64,000 nt of DNA. Origin: an uncultured Bacteroidales bacterium (lineage in GTDB: Bacteria > Bacteroidota > Bacteroidia > Bacteroidales > UBA932). Of this stretch, positions 35,452-43,904 are shown piece after piece. The first letter of the stretch is position 1. Each line of letters opens with the position of its first letter. The DNA lies in assembly GCA_944326355.1 (NCBI GenBank), contig CALVDO010000001.1:124001-188000 (forward strand), in the 5' to 3' direction. A program made the position numbers and the translations under genes. The notes beneath the pieces are model-generated. The model saw only the letters and a list, made by a program, of their open reading frames with translations, searched no databases and had not been told where the DNA came from.

Positions 35452-36402
35452 TTAGAGTTTTCTGTACTGAACTGGCGTCATCCCCGTCTTCTTCTTGAAG
35501 AACTTGTTGAATGCCGAAGGATTCGGAAAATTCAGATCCGCGACAATCTGCTTCACCGTACAGTCCGAATACATGAGCATGCTCTTGGCCTCCAATATCA
35601 CATAGGCATCTATCCATTCAGGAGCGGAATACCCGCTGACATTCTTCACGAGCTTGGACAGATACTTCGGAGTCAGACAAAGCCTGTCGGCATAGAAAGC
35701 CACTCCCCTCTCCCGAAAATGATGCTCCACGACGAGGGACAGGAAGCTGCTGAATATTTCCTTGCTGCGCTCAGTATGCCGGTCATTGCACACCACGGCA
35801 TCCGACACCTTCTGCTCCATCATTCCTCCGGCGAGATAGAATATCGAGGAGATCAGAGACGAGATGCACTCCCTCCTGTTCTTCAGTCCGGAGCGGAGCA
35901 CCTTGACAGCCAGCTTCAGATAATCCTTCGCCACCTCCCTCTCCTCCTCGCTGAGGACAAAGCACGGATTCCCGAACAGGATGGCGCCCTTGCCGGCCAG
36001 GCAATTGATGTCCACCTTGATGCTCTGCATATAGGCGCGGGTCATCGCCATGATCACAAAATGGGGACTTCCGGCCTGAAGGTCATCGTTCCCCGTCAGG
36101 CTCACTATGTTTCCGGGAAGATTGACGAGGATGGTATTCTCCCTCATGTCGTATTCGGTCATGTTTATCGAGATGCGCAGCCTCCCGGATATGCAGAAAA
36201 AGGCAATGAAGCCGTCAAAACGGCAGGCTGTCCTTAAAACCGGAGCCGGAAGATACCTCAGGTCCACCACACAGAGGTCATCATCCATGCTGATGCAGGA
36301 GGATTCGGGGAACAGACGCCGAATGCCGGCAATATCAAAAGTATAGGGAGACGCCGTTCCGCAGATGCGGGAGACGGGGTCCGTGGTGATTTGAGTCTCC
36401 AT
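35452..36402 (-). CDS. AraC family transcriptional regulator
   Basis: 316 aa. The C-terminal AraC/XylS domain has both helix-turn-helices: YADRLCLTPKYLSKLVKNVS and CTVKQIVADLNFPNPSAFNK, ending in FKKKTGMTPVQYRK. The N-terminal half is a cupin-like sensing domain (about residues 20-170). The start METQITT was chosen because a -7 element at 36440-36447 puts transcription start just upstream of it and downstream of the longer open frame's first codons. The targets may include itself (repeats in its promoter) or the TonB receptor gene next to it; the ligand is unknown. Confidence 0.9.
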   Translation of the reverse strand: METQITTDPVSRICGTASPYTFDIAGIRRLFPESSCISMDDDLCVVDLRYLPAPVLRTACRFDGFIAFFCISGRLRISINMTEYDMRENTILVNLPGNIVSLTGNDDLQAGSPHFVIMAMTRAYMQSIKVDINCLAGKGAILFGNPCFVLSEEEREVAKDYLKLAVKVLRSGLKNRRECISSLISSIFYLAGGMMEQKVSDAVVCNDRHTERSKEIFSSFLSLVVEHHFRERGVAFYADRLCLTPKYLSKLVKNVSGYSAPEWIDAYVILEAKSMLMYSDCTVKQIVADLNFPNPSAFNKFFKKKTGMTPVQYRKL

Positions 36403-36439
36403 GTCTCTCGTAAGGCCGCCGATTCCGGGGCGACCGGAG

Positions 36440-36447
36440 CAAATATA
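36440..36447 (-). promoter_or_regulatory. -7 element of the araC-type gene promoter
   Basis: TATATTTG on the minus strand, 38 bp before the start codon. The -33 TTTG is absent and is replaced by direct repeats, as expected for an activator-dependent or autoregulated promoter. Confidence 0.6.
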
Positions 36448-36449
36448 AC

Positions 36450-36487
36450 ACATTTTGCCGCAAGTCGGACATTTTGCCGCAAGTCGG
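36450..36487 (-). repeat. Tandem 19-bp direct repeat in the araC-type promoter
   Basis: Two perfect, adjacent 19-bp copies (36450-36468 and 36469-36487), each containing CATTTTGCCG and CAAGTCGG. Related half-sites, CAAGCCGGA at 36535 and CAAGTCGGA at 36553, lie further upstream. AraC-family dimers commonly bind directly repeated sites about two helical turns apart, so these are candidate binding sites. Confidence 0.75.
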
Positions 36488-36591
36488 ACGGGCATGTGCC
36501 CGACTGCCGTCCGGCAGCTCGAGACGGAGGGGCACAAGCCGGAGGCCATACACAAGTCGGAGGCAGGCAATGAGCCGGCAGCCCGACATAC

Positions 36592-36625
36592 AAAAAAAGA
36601 GACCCCGACACATGTCGGAGTCCCC
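36592..36625 (-). terminator. Intrinsic terminator of the Oar-like TonB receptor gene
   Basis: On the minus strand a 10-bp stem (GACTCCGACA with TGTCGGGGTC, including wobble) is followed by TCTTTTTTT. It begins about 30 bp after the receptor stop. Confidence 0.85.
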
Positions 36626-36653
36626 TATCAAATGATTCTGTCCGTCAGACGGA

Positions 36654-39600
36654 TCAGAATGTGAGTCTGATTCCGAGAAGCATGCTCCAGCAGTTCGCTG
36701 CGTTAAGAGCCCTTTCCCATGAAGAGTAGTTGTTGAATGCAGCCACGCCCTGGCCCTCGGCGACACCGGCAGTACCGCCAGTATTGAGAGTGAAGGTAGG
36801 AGCAGTCGTAGTTGTTCCCGGAGAAGCCACGCTCAGAAGAGCCATGTCCTGATAGTCGAGCATTCCGCTCGTATAGTAGCAACCCCAGTTGCTGTTCAGG
36901 AGATTAGCCACATTGAGAATGTCGAGGGACAGCTGGAGTGAATACCTGTTGTCGGTGCCGAAGTTGGTGTAGATGTCCTGGAGAATCTTGATGTCGATCT
37001 CGTTGACCCACTTCTGAAGACCGCCGAAACGCTCTACATATTTGCCCTTGCGGCTCTTGAGGTACTTGTTGTTCTCGATGTACTCGAAGAAGGCGTCAGC
37101 CTGCTCCTCTGCCGTCGCGAGCTGAGTCCTTGAAGTCTCCACGCCGTTTTCCTCAACGACATGCCAGAGGTCAACGAAGTTGATCTCGTCTCTGCTGGCA
37201 GGCACGTACATGAGGTCTGCGTTCTGGCCGTCGCCGTTCACGTCTCCGTCATACACATACGAGATTCTTCCGTTATGAGAGCCCTGATAGAAGAGCGATA
37301 TCGTGGTGGCGAAGTTGCGTGCATACTCAACCCTGTAGCTGAGGTTTGCGACCACCCTGTGAGGAATCGAGAAGTTTGAGTATCCGAGTTCAGGCACGTT
37401 GAGGGAGTTCACCGACCTGTTGGACTGCCATACAGAATATGCGGTCGAACCAGGGTTTGCGGTAATGTCCTTCACATTTGAATAAGTGTAGGCGATCATT
37501 CCGGAGAAACCGTGCGAGAAGTTCTTGGTGAGCTGTGCGGTAGCCTGGAATGCATGTCCGCGGTTGTTGTTGGTCAGGAGCATTGCGCTCGAGAGGTCCG
37601 AATCAACCGAACGGGCGCCCTCCCACACATATCTGTTGTCTGCTCCGGCCATAAGTCCGGTAGGAGCGGCGAGATTGACGTTCTGCTGCCATACGCCTAC
37701 GACGTCCTTAGTGTAGAGAACCTCTCCGGTGAACACCATGTTCCATGGAAGCTTCACGTCAACCGCAAGGTTGCTCCTCCATACCTGAGGGAACTTGAAG
37801 TCCTTGTCCACAAGGCAGATACCTGATCCGGTAGTGATTGCCGAAGGATTCGGTGAGGTAGGGAAGGCGCTCGGATATGCAGCCATCAGAGCCTTGTAGT
37901 CAGGATTGAAGGTGAGGCCAGGAAGAGTGTTCTGGAGAGCCTCGCCCTGAAGAGCCATCTCCTGAGACTGCACGAAGCCGGCGGCACTTGCCTGGTTGGT
38001 GAACCATACGAACGGATTGACTCCGGTGAAGAGGCCTGTACCTCCACGGATCTGCAGCGAGCGGTCGCCGAGGACATCCCAGTTGAATCCTACACGAGGG
38101 TTGACCGAGATGTGTGTCTTAGGCCATGTGCCCGTATCCCACGGTCCGCCGGCGAAGTTGTTGTCATAGCCCTTCTTAAGAATGGAATAGTTGGTCACCA
38201 TGTCATTGTCGAGATATGCAGGCAGCTCGAAGCGCACGCCGTAGGTGAGCTTGAACTTTCTGTTGATCTCATACTCATCCTGGATGTAGGCGTTGAACTG
38301 GCCATAGTTGAGCTTCACTCCAGGAGCTTCCTCACCGTTGAATCCGTAGGTGAGTCCGAAGCCGATAGGCGACGCGTTGTTGAGGAAGTCGTCAAGGGAG
38401 GCATACCTGTAGTAAGAGGTTCCCTCGCGGATGTATGAGTTCTTCACGAACATGTACTCAAACGACGCACCGATGGTGAGGGTGTGCTTGTTGAGGTTGA
38501 GCGTGAGGTTGTCGGTGATGTTGGCGGTGTTGTTGAGAACCGCGTTGTTGTAGGAGAAGAGCTCCGTACCGAACGACATGTACTGCGATCCGTCCTTATA
38601 GATGTCCACAAACGGGAAGATGTGGTCTGAAGGAAGCCCCCTCTTAGTAGAAATCATGTTGTAGGTGAGGAGAAGCTGGTTGGATGCAGTCTCAGAGAAC
38701 TTCGAGGTGAGCTCGGCGGCGATTGAACGCACATTATCGTTCTGTCTGTAGAAGCTGTTGCTGAAAGCGATTGAAGAGGCGCTGAGACGCGCGTCGCTTC
38801 TGGCGAGACCTGACGGTGCAGAATTGTTGTTAGTCGTGTTCATCACCGAGTTCTGCACATCGTTGTAACGGATCATAAGCTTGTGATTGTCGCTGATGTT
38901 CCAGTCGATGCGGGCCATCACCTTGTAGTTGTAGTTGTTGAAAGATGACCAGCCGTTCTCGCCGTACTCACCCGGATCATATCCGTAGTTATTGATGAGG
39001 TGCTCCTTAACTCTCGCAAGGTCAGCGACGGTCGTTCTCGAAAGTCCCAGCTCAGTGTTGGCGACTCCGTCCGTGCTCGGCCTCCATGACGGGCCGGACT
39101 CTGTCATAGGAGAGTACTCGGCATTGACGAAGAAGAAGAGCTTGTTCTTCACGATAGGACCGCCGATGCTGAGACCATAGGTCTGCTGAGTAAGGTCCTT
39201 TGCTCCGTTCACTGTCTGATCGCCGACTTTGTCGCCGTGCATTCCCTTGAACTGCTGATATGTGTAGACGCTTCCGTCAAACTCGTTAGTACCGGACTTG
39301 GTAACGGCGTTGATGGAGGCTCCGGTAAATCTCGACTGGCGCACGTCATAAGGGGCGATGTTTACGCTGATCTCCTCGATGGCGTCGAATGAGATAGGGC
39401 CCGAGTCTCCTCCCGGAAGGTCGGAGTTGAGTCCGAAGTTGTTGTTGAAGCCTGCACCGTCAACGGAAAAGTTGTTCATCCTGTTGTCGCGGCCACCGAA
39501 GGACATGCCGTTCGACTGCGGAGTGAGCTTCACCACGTCGTTGATGGTACGATTTCCCGTCGGCAGGTTGATCATGTCCCTGCGTGAGAAGTTAGCCGAA

Positions 39601-40010
39601 GTTCCGGCCTTTTCCGAAGTCATCACGGTGTTCTCCGACTCTGCGGAGATGGTGACGGCCTCAAGTGCGATAGTCTCCTCCTCGAGCTTCACGTCCCATA
39701 CGAAAGTCTCGCCGAGTCTGAGTGTGACTCCCTCCACTTTCACAGGAGCGTAGCCGAGCATATCCACCTCGATGAGATACGGTCCGCCGACCCTCATGTT
39801 GTGGATACGATAATTTCCGAGTTCGTCGGTAAGCGCATGGTACTGCGTACCAGATGGCGTGTGTACGACGATGACTGCGGCTCCCGCCACGTCTCCGCTC
39901 TCGTCATAGACATGTCCGCTCAGGGACGACGTCGTGACCTGCGCGAAGGCCGTTACGCCGGCAAACATTGTCGCCACAACGGTCAGAAAGCATTTAATCG
40001 CTTGTTTCAT
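36654..40010 (-). CDS. Oar-like TonB-dependent receptor with carboxypeptidase-regulatory-like N-terminal domain
   Basis: Very large outer-membrane protein (1118 aa). A signal peptide (ending AFAQ) is followed by a carboxypeptidase D regulatory-like beta domain (about residues 25-105: LSGHVYDESGDVAGAAVIVV ... YLIEVDMLGYAPVKVEGV), a plug with GFNNNFGLN and FTGASINAVTKSGTNEFDGS, then a large barrel ending in LLGIRLTF. This is the architecture of the Oar/OmpA-related group, not of SusC: there is no SusD gene nearby. Known Oar proteins take part in protein export or import; the cargo here is unknown. An ATG 57 bp upstream was rejected because the signal peptide starts at MKQAIK. Confidence 0.9.
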   Translation of the reverse strand: MKQAIKCFLTVVATMFAGVTAFAQVTTSSLSGHVYDESGDVAGAAVIVVHTPSGTQYHALTDELGNYRIHNMRVGGPYLIEVDMLGYAPVKVEGVTLRLGETFVWDVKLEEETIALEAVTISAESENTVMTSEKAGTSANFSRRDMINLPTGNRTINDVVKLTPQSNGMSFGGRDNRMNNFSVDGAGFNNNFGLNSDLPGGDSGPISFDAIEEISVNIAPYDVRQSRFTGASINAVTKSGTNEFDGSVYTYQQFKGMHGDKVGDQTVNGAKDLTQQTYGLSIGGPIVKNKLFFFVNAEYSPMTESGPSWRPSTDGVANTELGLSRTTVADLARVKEHLINNYGYDPGEYGENGWSSFNNYNYKVMARIDWNISDNHKLMIRYNDVQNSVMNTTNNNSAPSGLARSDARLSASSIAFSNSFYRQNDNVRSIAAELTSKFSETASNQLLLTYNMISTKRGLPSDHIFPFVDIYKDGSQYMSFGTELFSYNNAVLNNTANITDNLTLNLNKHTLTIGASFEYMFVKNSYIREGTSYYRYASLDDFLNNASPIGFGLTYGFNGEEAPGVKLNYGQFNAYIQDEYEINRKFKLTYGVRFELPAYLDNDMVTNYSILKKGYDNNFAGGPWDTGTWPKTHISVNPRVGFNWDVLGDRSLQIRGGTGLFTGVNPFVWFTNQASAAGFVQSQEMALQGEALQNTLPGLTFNPDYKALMAAYPSAFPTSPNPSAITTGSGICLVDKDFKFPQVWRSNLAVDVKLPWNMVFTGEVLYTKDVVGVWQQNVNLAAPTGLMAGADNRYVWEGARSVDSDLSSAMLLTNNNRGHAFQATAQLTKNFSHGFSGMIAYTYSNVKDITANPGSTAYSVWQSNRSVNSLNVPELGYSNFSIPHRVVANLSYRVEYARNFATTISLFYQGSHNGRISYVYDGDVNGDGQNADLMYVPASRDEINFVDLWHVVEENGVETSRTQLATAEEQADAFFEYIENNKYLKSRKGKYVERFGGLQKWVNEIDIKILQDIYTNFGTDNRYSLQLSLDILNVANLLNSNWGCYYTSGMLDYQDMALLSVASPGTTTTAPTFTLNTGGTAGVAEGQGVAAFNNYSSWERALNAANCWSMLLGIRLTF

Positions 40011-40192
40011 AATGATTTGGGAATTTATGAATTGTTTTTCAACCGCGAAGATAGCATATCCGTCCAAAATTTAAAAATAAAGAGCCCGTTTTCACCCCAT
40101 CATTTAATATAATTTTAACAGAGGCATTTCCATTAGCGTCATCCGTCCGCAGATTCGACATCTGATCGCGACAGAGCACTGATGAAATAAAT

Positions 40193-40223
40193 TTTGTCTT
40201 TATCAAACTATTGCATATATTTG
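40193..40223 (+). promoter_or_regulatory. Promoter of the SAM-II/metK transcript
   Basis: TTTG (40193-40196), exactly 19 bp, TATATTTG (40216-40223): a full match to the Bacteroidetes promoter. Transcription would start near 40230, just before the riboswitch. Confidence 0.85.
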
Positions 40224-40240
40224 CCGTCTGAAAAAATGAA

Positions 40241-40290
40241 TGTGGAGAGATTTGGCTGCTTGCAACCACACAAAAAAATGCTAAAATGTT
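40241..40290 (+). ncRNA. SAM-II riboswitch upstream of metK
   Basis: The compact SAM-II (metA motif) pattern is readable: P1 stem TGTGG (40241-40245) with CCACA (40266-40270), the conserved GATTTGGC and CTTGCAA elements within the loop, an A-rich linker, and TGCTAAAA (40279-40286), which forms the pseudoknot with the loop. SAM-II is known from alphaproteobacteria and Bacteroidetes, usually before methionine genes. Here a promoter precedes it, a terminator follows at 40343-40366, and metK (SAM synthetase) is the next gene. The remainder of the 514-bp gap (40370-40524) holds GC-rich hairpins and the metK ribosome binding site, GGAGGAG. Confidence 0.85.
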
Positions 40291-40342
40291 GATTTCAAGG
40301 TCATCAATGACCGTCATTCAATATTTATGTTTTGTGTCTACG

Positions 40343-40366
40343 GCTCCATTTTATGGAGCTTTTTTC
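40343..40366 (+). terminator. Riboswitch-associated terminator in the metK leader
   Basis: GCTCCA, a 5-nt loop TTTTA, TGGAGC, then TTTTTT. It lies 53 nt after the aptamer and about 160 nt before metK. The TGGAG of the aptamer's P1 5' strand (40243-40247) is complementary to the CTCCA of the terminator, so the two structures could be mutually exclusive. Confidence 0.85.
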
Positions 40367-40524
40367 ATTTCTCCCGTTCCCTTTTCACCGTAATCCGAAG
40401 CCGGCTTTGTCGGAACAAGCCGACGCGACGGCACGGCTACGGACAATGACGGCCGGAGGCGGCTGTCCCGATGAACGGACTAAGCATAAAATATATATAA
40501 TAAAGGTATAAATAAGGAGGAGAA

Positions 40525-41874
40525 ATGAAATATCTTTTCACATCAGAATCAGTATCGGAAGGACATCCGGACAAGGTGGCCGACCAGATCTCAGACGCCA
40601 TCCTCGACGAATTTCTCAGACAGGACCCCGAGGCGAAGGTAGCCTGCGAGACATTCTGCAGCACCGGGCTCGTGGTCGTAGGAGGAGAAGTCAGGTCCGA
40701 AGACGCTTATGTGGACATACAGACTGTCGCCAGAGGAGTCATCAACAGAATAGGATATGACAAGGCTGCCTATATGTTCGACGGAAACTCGTGCGGAGTG
40801 CTCTCCGCCCTTCACGAGCAGAGCCAGGACATCAACAGGGGAGTGGTCACGGCCGACCCTGACGAACAGGGGGCGGGAGACCAGGGCATGATGTTCGGCT
40901 ACGCCTGCTGTGACACGGATGAGTACATGCCTCTGCCTCTCGCCCTCGCGCATCTCGCCCTCAAGACTCTGTCAGACATCAGGAAAAACTCTCCTGAGCT
41001 GATGCCGTACCTCAGGCCTGACGCCAAGTCACAGTTTACGATTGAGTATGACGACGCGGACAACAGGCCGGTTAGAGTACACACGATCGTCATCTCCACC
41101 CAGCACGACGAGTTCGTCCCGGAGGAGCTCGGCAGGATGTCGGTCGAGGAAGCGGTCGCCCAATACGGAGCCAAGAGAGTGGACGCCGCCATGCAGGCAA
41201 AGATCAGAAAGGATGTCGAGGAGATTCTCATCCCGATGATCATCAGCCGCCTGCCTGAGCGCACTGCGGCTCTCTTCAAGGGAGACTTCATCCTCCATGT
41301 CAATCCTACCGGAAAGTTCGTCATCGGCGGCCCTCACGGCGACACCGGCCTCACCGGCCGCAAGATCATTGTCGACACCTACGGAGGAAAGGGAGCACAC
41401 GGCGGCGGGGCGTTCTCCGGCAAGGACCCTTCCAAGGTGGACAGGTCGGCGGCATACGCAGCGAGATACATCGCCAAGAACATGGTTGCGGCGGGCGTCG
41501 CCAAGGAGATGCTCGTTCAACTTTCCTACGCGATAGGCGTGGCCCGACCGCTCAGCATCTATGTCGACACCTACGGAACGGCTGCCTGCGGCCGCGACGG
41601 ACAGAAGTTCAGCGACGCCTTCATCGCCGAAAAGATAGGGGAGCTTTTCGACCTGCGGCCGGCAAAAATAATCGAGAAGTTCCAGCTCAAGAAGCCTATC
41701 TACGAGCCTACTGCCGCATACGGTCATGTCGGACGCGCTCCGTACAGGGCCAATGTCGAGATGAGAATCCACGGCAAGAAGACTCTGGAGAACGTGCAGT
41801 TCTTCGGCTGGGAGCTTCTCGACTCTGTCGACAGAATAAAGGAAGTCTTCGGTACAGACGGCCGTCAGGACTGA
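40525..41874 (+). CDS. metK: S-adenosylmethionine synthetase
   Basis: Makes SAM from methionine and ATP. Conserved segments include [20 protein letters not shown] at the N-terminus, [10 protein letters not shown], the P-loop-like [19 protein letters not shown] and the C-terminal KTLENVQF. At 449 aa it is longer than E. coli MetK (384 aa), as is usual for the Bacteroidetes form. The start is fixed by the strong GGAGGAG five bases upstream. Regulation: SAM-II riboswitch and terminator in the leader, giving feedback by its own product. Confidence 0.97.
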   Translation: MKYLFTSESVSEGHPDKVADQISDAILDEFLRQDPEAKVACETFCSTGLVVVGGEVRSEDAYVDIQTVARGVINRIGYDKAAYMFDGNSCGVLSALHEQSQDINRGVVTADPDEQGAGDQGMMFGYACCDTDEYMPLPLALAHLALKTLSDIRKNSPELMPYLRPDAKSQFTIEYDDADNRPVRVHTIVISTQHDEFVPEELGRMSVEEAVAQYGAKRVDAAMQAKIRKDVEEILIPMIISRLPERTAALFKGDFILHVNPTGKFVIGGPHGDTGLTGRKIIVDTYGGKGAHGGGAFSGKDPSKVDRSAAYAARYIAKNMVAAGVAKEMLVQLSYAIGVARPLSIYVDTYGTAACGRDGQKFSDAFIAEKIGELFDLRPAKIIEKFQLKKPIYEPTAAYGHVGRAPYRANVEMRIHGKKTLENVQFFGWELLDSVDRIKEVFGTDGRQD

Positions 41875-41896
41875 CCCGACGCCGTCCAGACCCGGT

Positions 41897-42886
41897 TCAG
41901 ACCCGTGTCCAGCGGATGCGGATGCCCTTGCGCTCCATACCCCTGAACCAGGTCATCTGCCGCTTTGCAAACTGGTGAATGGCAATCGCAAGCCGTTCAC
42001 GCATCTGCTCATAGGACAGACTGCCGGTCAGGTAGAGCGTGACGAACTTATATTCCAGACCGTAATATATGAGGTCTTCTGCAGGGATTCCCCTGTCCAG
42101 AAGGCCTCTTATCTCTTCCACAAGGCCCTCCTCGAGTCTCGCGTCAAGTCTGGCGTCAATGCGTGCGTTACGCTCTTCCCTGCTGACGAGAGTGCCGATG
42201 TAGAATGTGCTCTTGGGCAGGAACGATGTCGTCGAGGCCGGATGGTCACGCTCATAGACGGCTATCTCAATCGCCCTTATAAGGCGTTTCTTGGAATCGA
42301 AGTCCGTGACATTGTGCAGAGACCTGAGAGAAGCGAGCCTCGCCTTGAGAGCCTCCATGTCCTCCATCTCAAGCTCCGCCCTCAGATGCGCGTCAGCCGG
42401 CACGTCAGGAAGAGAGTAGCCGCAGGTCACGGCCTCTATATAGAGCCCGGAACCTCCGCACAGCAGAGGTATGCCTCCTCTGGAGCGGATGTCCTCATAC
42501 ACCCTCTCGAAATCATGCTGATACTGAAACACGTTGTACTTCTGCCCGGCTTCTGCGATATCGGTAAGATGAAGAGGTATCTCCCCGTATTCCGACAAGT
42601 CCTTGCCTGTGCCGATATCCATCCCGCGATACACCTGGCGGGAATCGGCGGATATTATCTCAACACATTGTCTCCCGGCCAGACGGTTCATCTCCCGCGC
42701 GAGGGCCACGGCATATCTCGTCTTTCCGGAAGCCGTCGGACCGAGCACGCACACGAGGTCGCACTCTCCCGAAGTGACCCGGCCGAACACATCCTCGGGG
42801 CTTACTGTTTCCGGCTCAGGCAGCGGTGCCGGCGGCGGCACTCCCCTGCCCTTTCGTTCTGATCCGCTCTCTTCTCTCATGTTCAT
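41897..42886 (-). CDS. miaA: tRNA dimethylallyltransferase
   Basis: Transfers the dimethylallyl group to A37 of tRNAs that read UNN codons. The P-loop LGPTASGKT, the DSRQVYRGMDIGTGK segment that binds the isoprenoid donor and tRNA, and GGSGLYIEAVTCG are present. The start at 42886 (or 42880) was chosen because a -7 element at 42906-42913 lies downstream of the longer frame's first ATG. About 40 Pro/Glu-rich residues precede the conserved domain. Convergent with metK. Confidence 0.95.
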   Translation of the reverse strand: MNMREESGSERKGRGVPPPAPLPEPETVSPEDVFGRVTSGECDLVCVLGPTASGKTRYAVALAREMNRLAGRQCVEIISADSRQVYRGMDIGTGKDLSEYGEIPLHLTDIAEAGQKYNVFQYQHDFERVYEDIRSRGGIPLLCGGSGLYIEAVTCGYSLPDVPADAHLRAELEMEDMEALKARLASLRSLHNVTDFDSKKRLIRAIEIAVYERDHPASTTSFLPKSTFYIGTLVSREERNARIDARLDARLEEGLVEEIRGLLDRGIPAEDLIYYGLEYKFVTLYLTGSLSYEQMRERLAIAIHQFAKRQMTWFRGMERKGIRIRWTRV

Positions 42887-42905
42887 CCGATTATGAAGTG
42901 AACCC

Positions 42906-42913
42906 CAAAAATA
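42906..42913 (-). promoter_or_regulatory. -7 element of miaA
   Basis: TATTTTTG on the minus strand, 19 bp before the likely miaA ATG. No clear -33. Confidence 0.5.
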
Positions 42914-42965
42914 GCAATTTAAGCCGACACGGCCACCCGGGGAGTCCAATGTCAGGAAAAAAACT

Positions 42966-42973
42966 TAACTTTG
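42966..42973 (+). promoter_or_regulatory. -7 element of smpB
   Basis: TAACTTTG on the plus strand; divergent from the miaA promoter. It implies a leader of about 125 nt, of which 74 nt (43031-43104) are almost pure purine. Confidence 0.5.
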
Positions 42974-43105
42974 CCCGGAAATCGCCGCCCGAATGAAGAG
43001 CTGCGGCTTCTGCCGCCCGTTTCCGGACCGAAGAAGGCGGGAAAGAGGGGAAGACGGAAAAGAGAGGAAAGGCGGAAAAGAGGGGACAAAGAAAAGGAGA
43101 AGGGT

Positions 43106-43561
43106 ATGCCGAAAGCAAAGAGCAATGTGGAAATAAAGAACAGAAGGGCCTCATTCGACTATGAGTTCCTTGAGACGTTCACGGCAGGCATCGTCCTGAG
43201 CGGCACTGAGATCAAGTCAATACGCGCAGGAAAGGCATCACTCGTGGACGCCTTCTGCTATTTCAACGGCAACGAGCTATATGTCAAGAATATGCATGTG
43301 GCGGAATATCACTGGGGCTCATGGGGGAAGCACGACCCGAGAAGGGACCGCAAGCTGCTGCTCACCCGCAGGGAGCTCAGCCGCCTACAGCGTTCAGTCA
43401 AGGAAAAGGGGCTCACGATAGTGGCGGTCAAGCTCTACATAGCCCAGAACGGATACGCCAAACTGCTGATTGCCCTCGCAAGAGGAAAGAAGGAGTACGA
43501 CAAGCGCCAATCGATAAAGGAAAAGGATATACGCCGCGAGATGTCCAGATCAGACTTCTGA
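43106..43561 (+). CDS. smpB: SsrA (tmRNA)-binding protein SmpB
   Basis: Delivers tmRNA to stalled ribosomes. The OB-fold core is complete: [51 protein letters not shown], and the basic C-terminal tail [18 protein letters not shown] that mimics the tRNA codon-anticodon helix. 151 aa is a normal length. The ATG at 43106 follows GGAGAAGGG. The frame is open for 45 codons upstream, but that part lies over the promoter and a polypurine leader. Confidence 0.96.
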   Translation: MPKAKSNVEIKNRRASFDYEFLETFTAGIVLSGTEIKSIRAGKASLVDAFCYFNGNELYVKNMHVAEYHWGSWGKHDPRRDRKLLLTRRELSRLQRSVKEKGLTIVAVKLYIAQNGYAKLLIALARGKKEYDKRQSIKEKDIRREMSRSDF

Positions 43562-43652
43562 TCATAAACGGCGTATGTCACAACCGGCGCAGCCCGAAAA
43601 AGATACATGACATAAGAACGGAGCAGCCGAAAACGGAACAGACGCAAAACGG

Positions 43653-43689
43653 CGGAGGCGGCTTTCAGTCCAGACTGAAGCCGCCTCCG
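43653..43689 (-). terminator. Terminator of tRNA-Ala
   Basis: A 16-bp nearly perfect stem (GGAGGCGGCTT... with one bulged T) with a short loop. On the minus strand it is followed by CCGTTTTG. It may also stop smpB readthrough from the other side. Confidence 0.7.
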
Positions 43690-43697
43690 TCGCGCTG

Positions 43698-43771
<74 letters not shown>

Positions 43772-43904
43772 GAAAAGAGTCGCAAAGATAATGATTTTTT
43801 TCTTATCTCACGACACTTTGCGCATAAATTGCGCATAAAATACCGGATTTCCGGACCCGTCAGCCCCTATCTGTCCATACGATCGGGGCCTTGTCCGGTC
43901 CGTC

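Noticed and set aside
36403..36570. 56-codon upstream extension of the AraC regulator
   Set aside because: It covers the promoter and the 19-bp repeats; the METQITT start lies just after the predicted transcription start.
36654..40010. SusC-type receptor
   Set aside because: No SusD gene next to it, and the barrel and Asn/Gly-rich plug resemble Oar-like receptors; the carboxypeptidase-like domain alone is not diagnostic.
42971..43105. In-frame 45-codon N-terminal extension of smpB
   Set aside because: Its first ATG lies within the -7 promoter element; the polypurine stretch and the conserved SmpB start at 43106 behind GGAGAAGGG argue for a leader.
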